Source: Streptosporangiaceae bacterium
Lineage (GTDB): Bacteria > Actinomycetota > Actinomycetes > Streptosporangiales > Streptosporangiaceae
NCBI GenBank assembly: GCA_025934375.1
Contig: JAICYD010000006.1
Coordinates: forward strand, 1-64,000
Direction: 5' to 3'
DNA: 64,000 bases
Shown: positions 62,704 through 64,000 of the stretch, one piece after another
How the letters are laid out: each line of letters begins with the position of its first letter
Numbering within the stretch: position 1 is the first letter of the stretch
Notes under the pieces: generated by a model
Seen by the model: the letters and a program-made list of their open reading frames with translations, nothing else
Told to the model about the DNA's origin: nothing
Databases searched by the model: none
Position numbers and translations under genes: made by a program

Positions 62704-63999
62704 CCGGCCGGGAATGGGTAACCGGCCGCCGACCAGGTCGGCCCGCGGGACGCGGATCATGGCGAGGGCGATCAGCAGCAGCAGCGCCGAGACGGCGGCC
62801 GCGACCAGGAACGCGCGGTCGAAGCCGGCCGCCAGCGCGTGCTGATAGGTCCCCGAATGGGCACGGGTGCTGTTGGCCACGACCGTCCACGCCACCGTGC
62901 CTAGCACCGCTAGGCCGATGGCGCCGCCTGCCTGTCGGCCGGTGTTGAGCAGGCCGGAGGCGACCCCGGTGTCCGCCTCCGGCACCCGGGCCAGGCTGAC
63001 CAGCGTCAGCGGGACGAACAGCAGCCCGAGCCCGGCCCCGATCACCAGGATCGGGCCGAGCAGCGCGCCCGCGTAGGTGCCGTGCTCGCCCACCAGCGAC
63101 AGCCAGTACAGGCCGCCGCCGCAGCAGGCGGCTCCGGTCGCGAGCAGCGGCCGTGGCCCGATCCGGGCAATCAGCGACGCGGCCGCCCCCGACGCCACCA
63201 GCATCGTGGCGGTGAACGGCAGGAAGGCCATTCCCGTCCGCAGCGCCGAGTAGCCCCACACGTTCTGCACCAGCACCGTCAGGAAGAAGAACACCCCGAA
63301 CAAGGCGGTGCCCACGCCCAGCATGATCAGGTTCGCGCCCACGCGGTCCCGGTCGCGCAGCAGCCGCAAGGGCAGCAGCGCGTGCCGGCTGCGAGCCTCG
63401 ATGATGGTGAACGCCACCAGTAGCACCGTCGCGGCGCCCAATGCCGCCATCACCTTGGCATCGCCCCAGTGGGAGGCGCCGTCCGGGCTGGTCGGGGCGT
63501 TGCTCAGGCCGTAGACCAAGGCCGCGACCGCGCCGGTCCCGGTGAGCGCCCCCGGCAGGTCGAGCCGGCCCGCCCACCGTGCCACGTCCGGCAGCGCCAC
63601 CGGTGCGGCGAGCGCGGCGGCGACGCCGATCGGCACGTTGACGAACAGCACCCACCGCCAGGAGGCATACGTGACCAGCAGCCCCGCGGCGACCAGCCCG
63701 GCCGCCCCGCCGGCCACGCTCATGGACGCGTACAGGCCCATCGCCCGGCTGCGCGTCCGCCCCTCCGGGAACGTGGTCGCGATCAGCGACAGCGCGGTCG
63801 GCGCGACGATGGCACCGCCCGCGCCCTGCACGACGCGGGCCGCCAGCAGCCCGGCCGGGGACGTGGCGAGCCCGCCGGCCAGGGACGCCGCCGAGAACAG
63901 CAGCAGCCCGGCGATGAACATCCGGCGGCGGCCGAGCAGGTCACCTAGCCGCCCGCCGAGCAGCAACAGCCCGCCGAACGCCAGCGCGTACGCGTTCAC
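62704..63999 (-). CDS. MFS exporter, DHA2 (EmrB/QacA) type, partial
   Basis: Partial: it runs off the right edge, so the first helix is missing. Clear motifs are GGLLLLGGRLGDLLGRRRMF (motif A), ARVVQGAGGAIVAPTALSL, GLVAAGLLVTYASWRWVLFV (motif C area, with NVPIGV) and LLNTGRQAGGAIGLAVLGTV. About 14 helices would be expected. Convergent with the SDR. There is no stop in its frame at the SDR end: the frame continues antisense through the SDR and on into the aldehyde dehydrogenase. I end the feature at the SDR stop, where homologous sequence (IRVPRADLVGGRLPIPG) ends. Drug or metabolite export is the family role. Confidence 0.8.
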
Positions 64000-64000
64000 C

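Noticed and set aside
1-64000. CRISPR arrays, tRNA or rRNA genes
   Set aside because: No regularly spaced repeats, no tRNA T-loop pattern with a matching stem, and no rRNA-like stretch were seen on reading both strands.

Overview
The window is high-GC DNA with the gene content of a filamentous, soil-type actinobacterium. Evidence for this includes a principal-type sigma-70 factor, an HspR/DnaJ/Hsp20 heat-shock locus, DesK/NarL-type two-component systems, a SNF2-SWIM gene pair, twin-domain oligopeptide ABC ATPases, and a GntR-controlled glutamine-synthetase-like catabolic cluster. I cannot name the genus from the sequence. I see no rRNA, tRNA or CRISPR array.

Region 1 (about 0-24 kb) is a degraded accessory region with an apparently intact defence module in its middle. 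It holds an integrase remnant, the 3' end of a group II intron (maturase tail plus domains V/VI), and a frameshifted TAP-family peptidase. It also has a truncated YcaO followed by a frameshifted TfuA (a thioamide-forming pair), a frameshifted Mrr-type endonuclease, and remnants resembling EcsC, SUKH and SNF2 proteins. Inside this debris (11.0-20.8 kb) sit three overlapping intact genes: a large helicase with a C-terminal DUF3883-like domain, a DUF1156-type DNA methyltransferase and a DUF499-type ATPase. An OLD-family ATPase/TOPRIM gene converges on them 73 nt away. This matches the helicase-methylase-ATPase (Hma-like) plan of predicted anti-phage systems. The methylase carries a central segment of clearly lower GC content, suggesting the specificity part was exchanged.

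Region 2 (24-41 kb) is a set of small units. These are a secreted Calx-beta-like protein facing a membrane-anchored propeller protein across a strong hairpin, a DUF151 protein, and a MarR-controlled operon (NAD(P)-binding reductase, lactonase-like MBL enzyme, alpha/beta hydrolase). Then come a WYL regulator divergent from a VOC protein, the hspR/dnaJ-like operon divergent from hsp20, a 580-nt gene-free stretch ending in a very stable hairpin before a MerR gene, a GT4 glycosyltransferase, a fatty-acid desaturase, a cold-shock protein and a sigma factor. Next is a head-to-head pair of gene remnants that seem to have lost both start regions in one deletion.

Region 3 (41-64 kb) is mostly intact operons. 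It has a four-gene oligopeptide ABC transporter, a DesK/NarL pair with a 16-nt palindrome upstream, an L,D-transpeptidase remnant, the SNF2-SWIM pair and a secreted SGNH hydrolase. A chain follows of sensor kinase, kinase-like membrane protein without an ATPase site, LuxR-type response regulator and FadR-type regulator. Next is a glutamine-synthetase-like/GATase/aldehyde dehydrogenase/SDR operon of the gamma-glutamylation type, in which the aldehyde dehydrogenase has a large in-frame internal deletion. A partial MFS exporter on the minus strand runs off the right edge.

Several genes in the first 24 kb differ from an intact reading frame by one base. Whether this is real decay or sequencing error cannot be decided from the sequence alone. 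Site coordinates were counted by eye and may be off by one or two bases.
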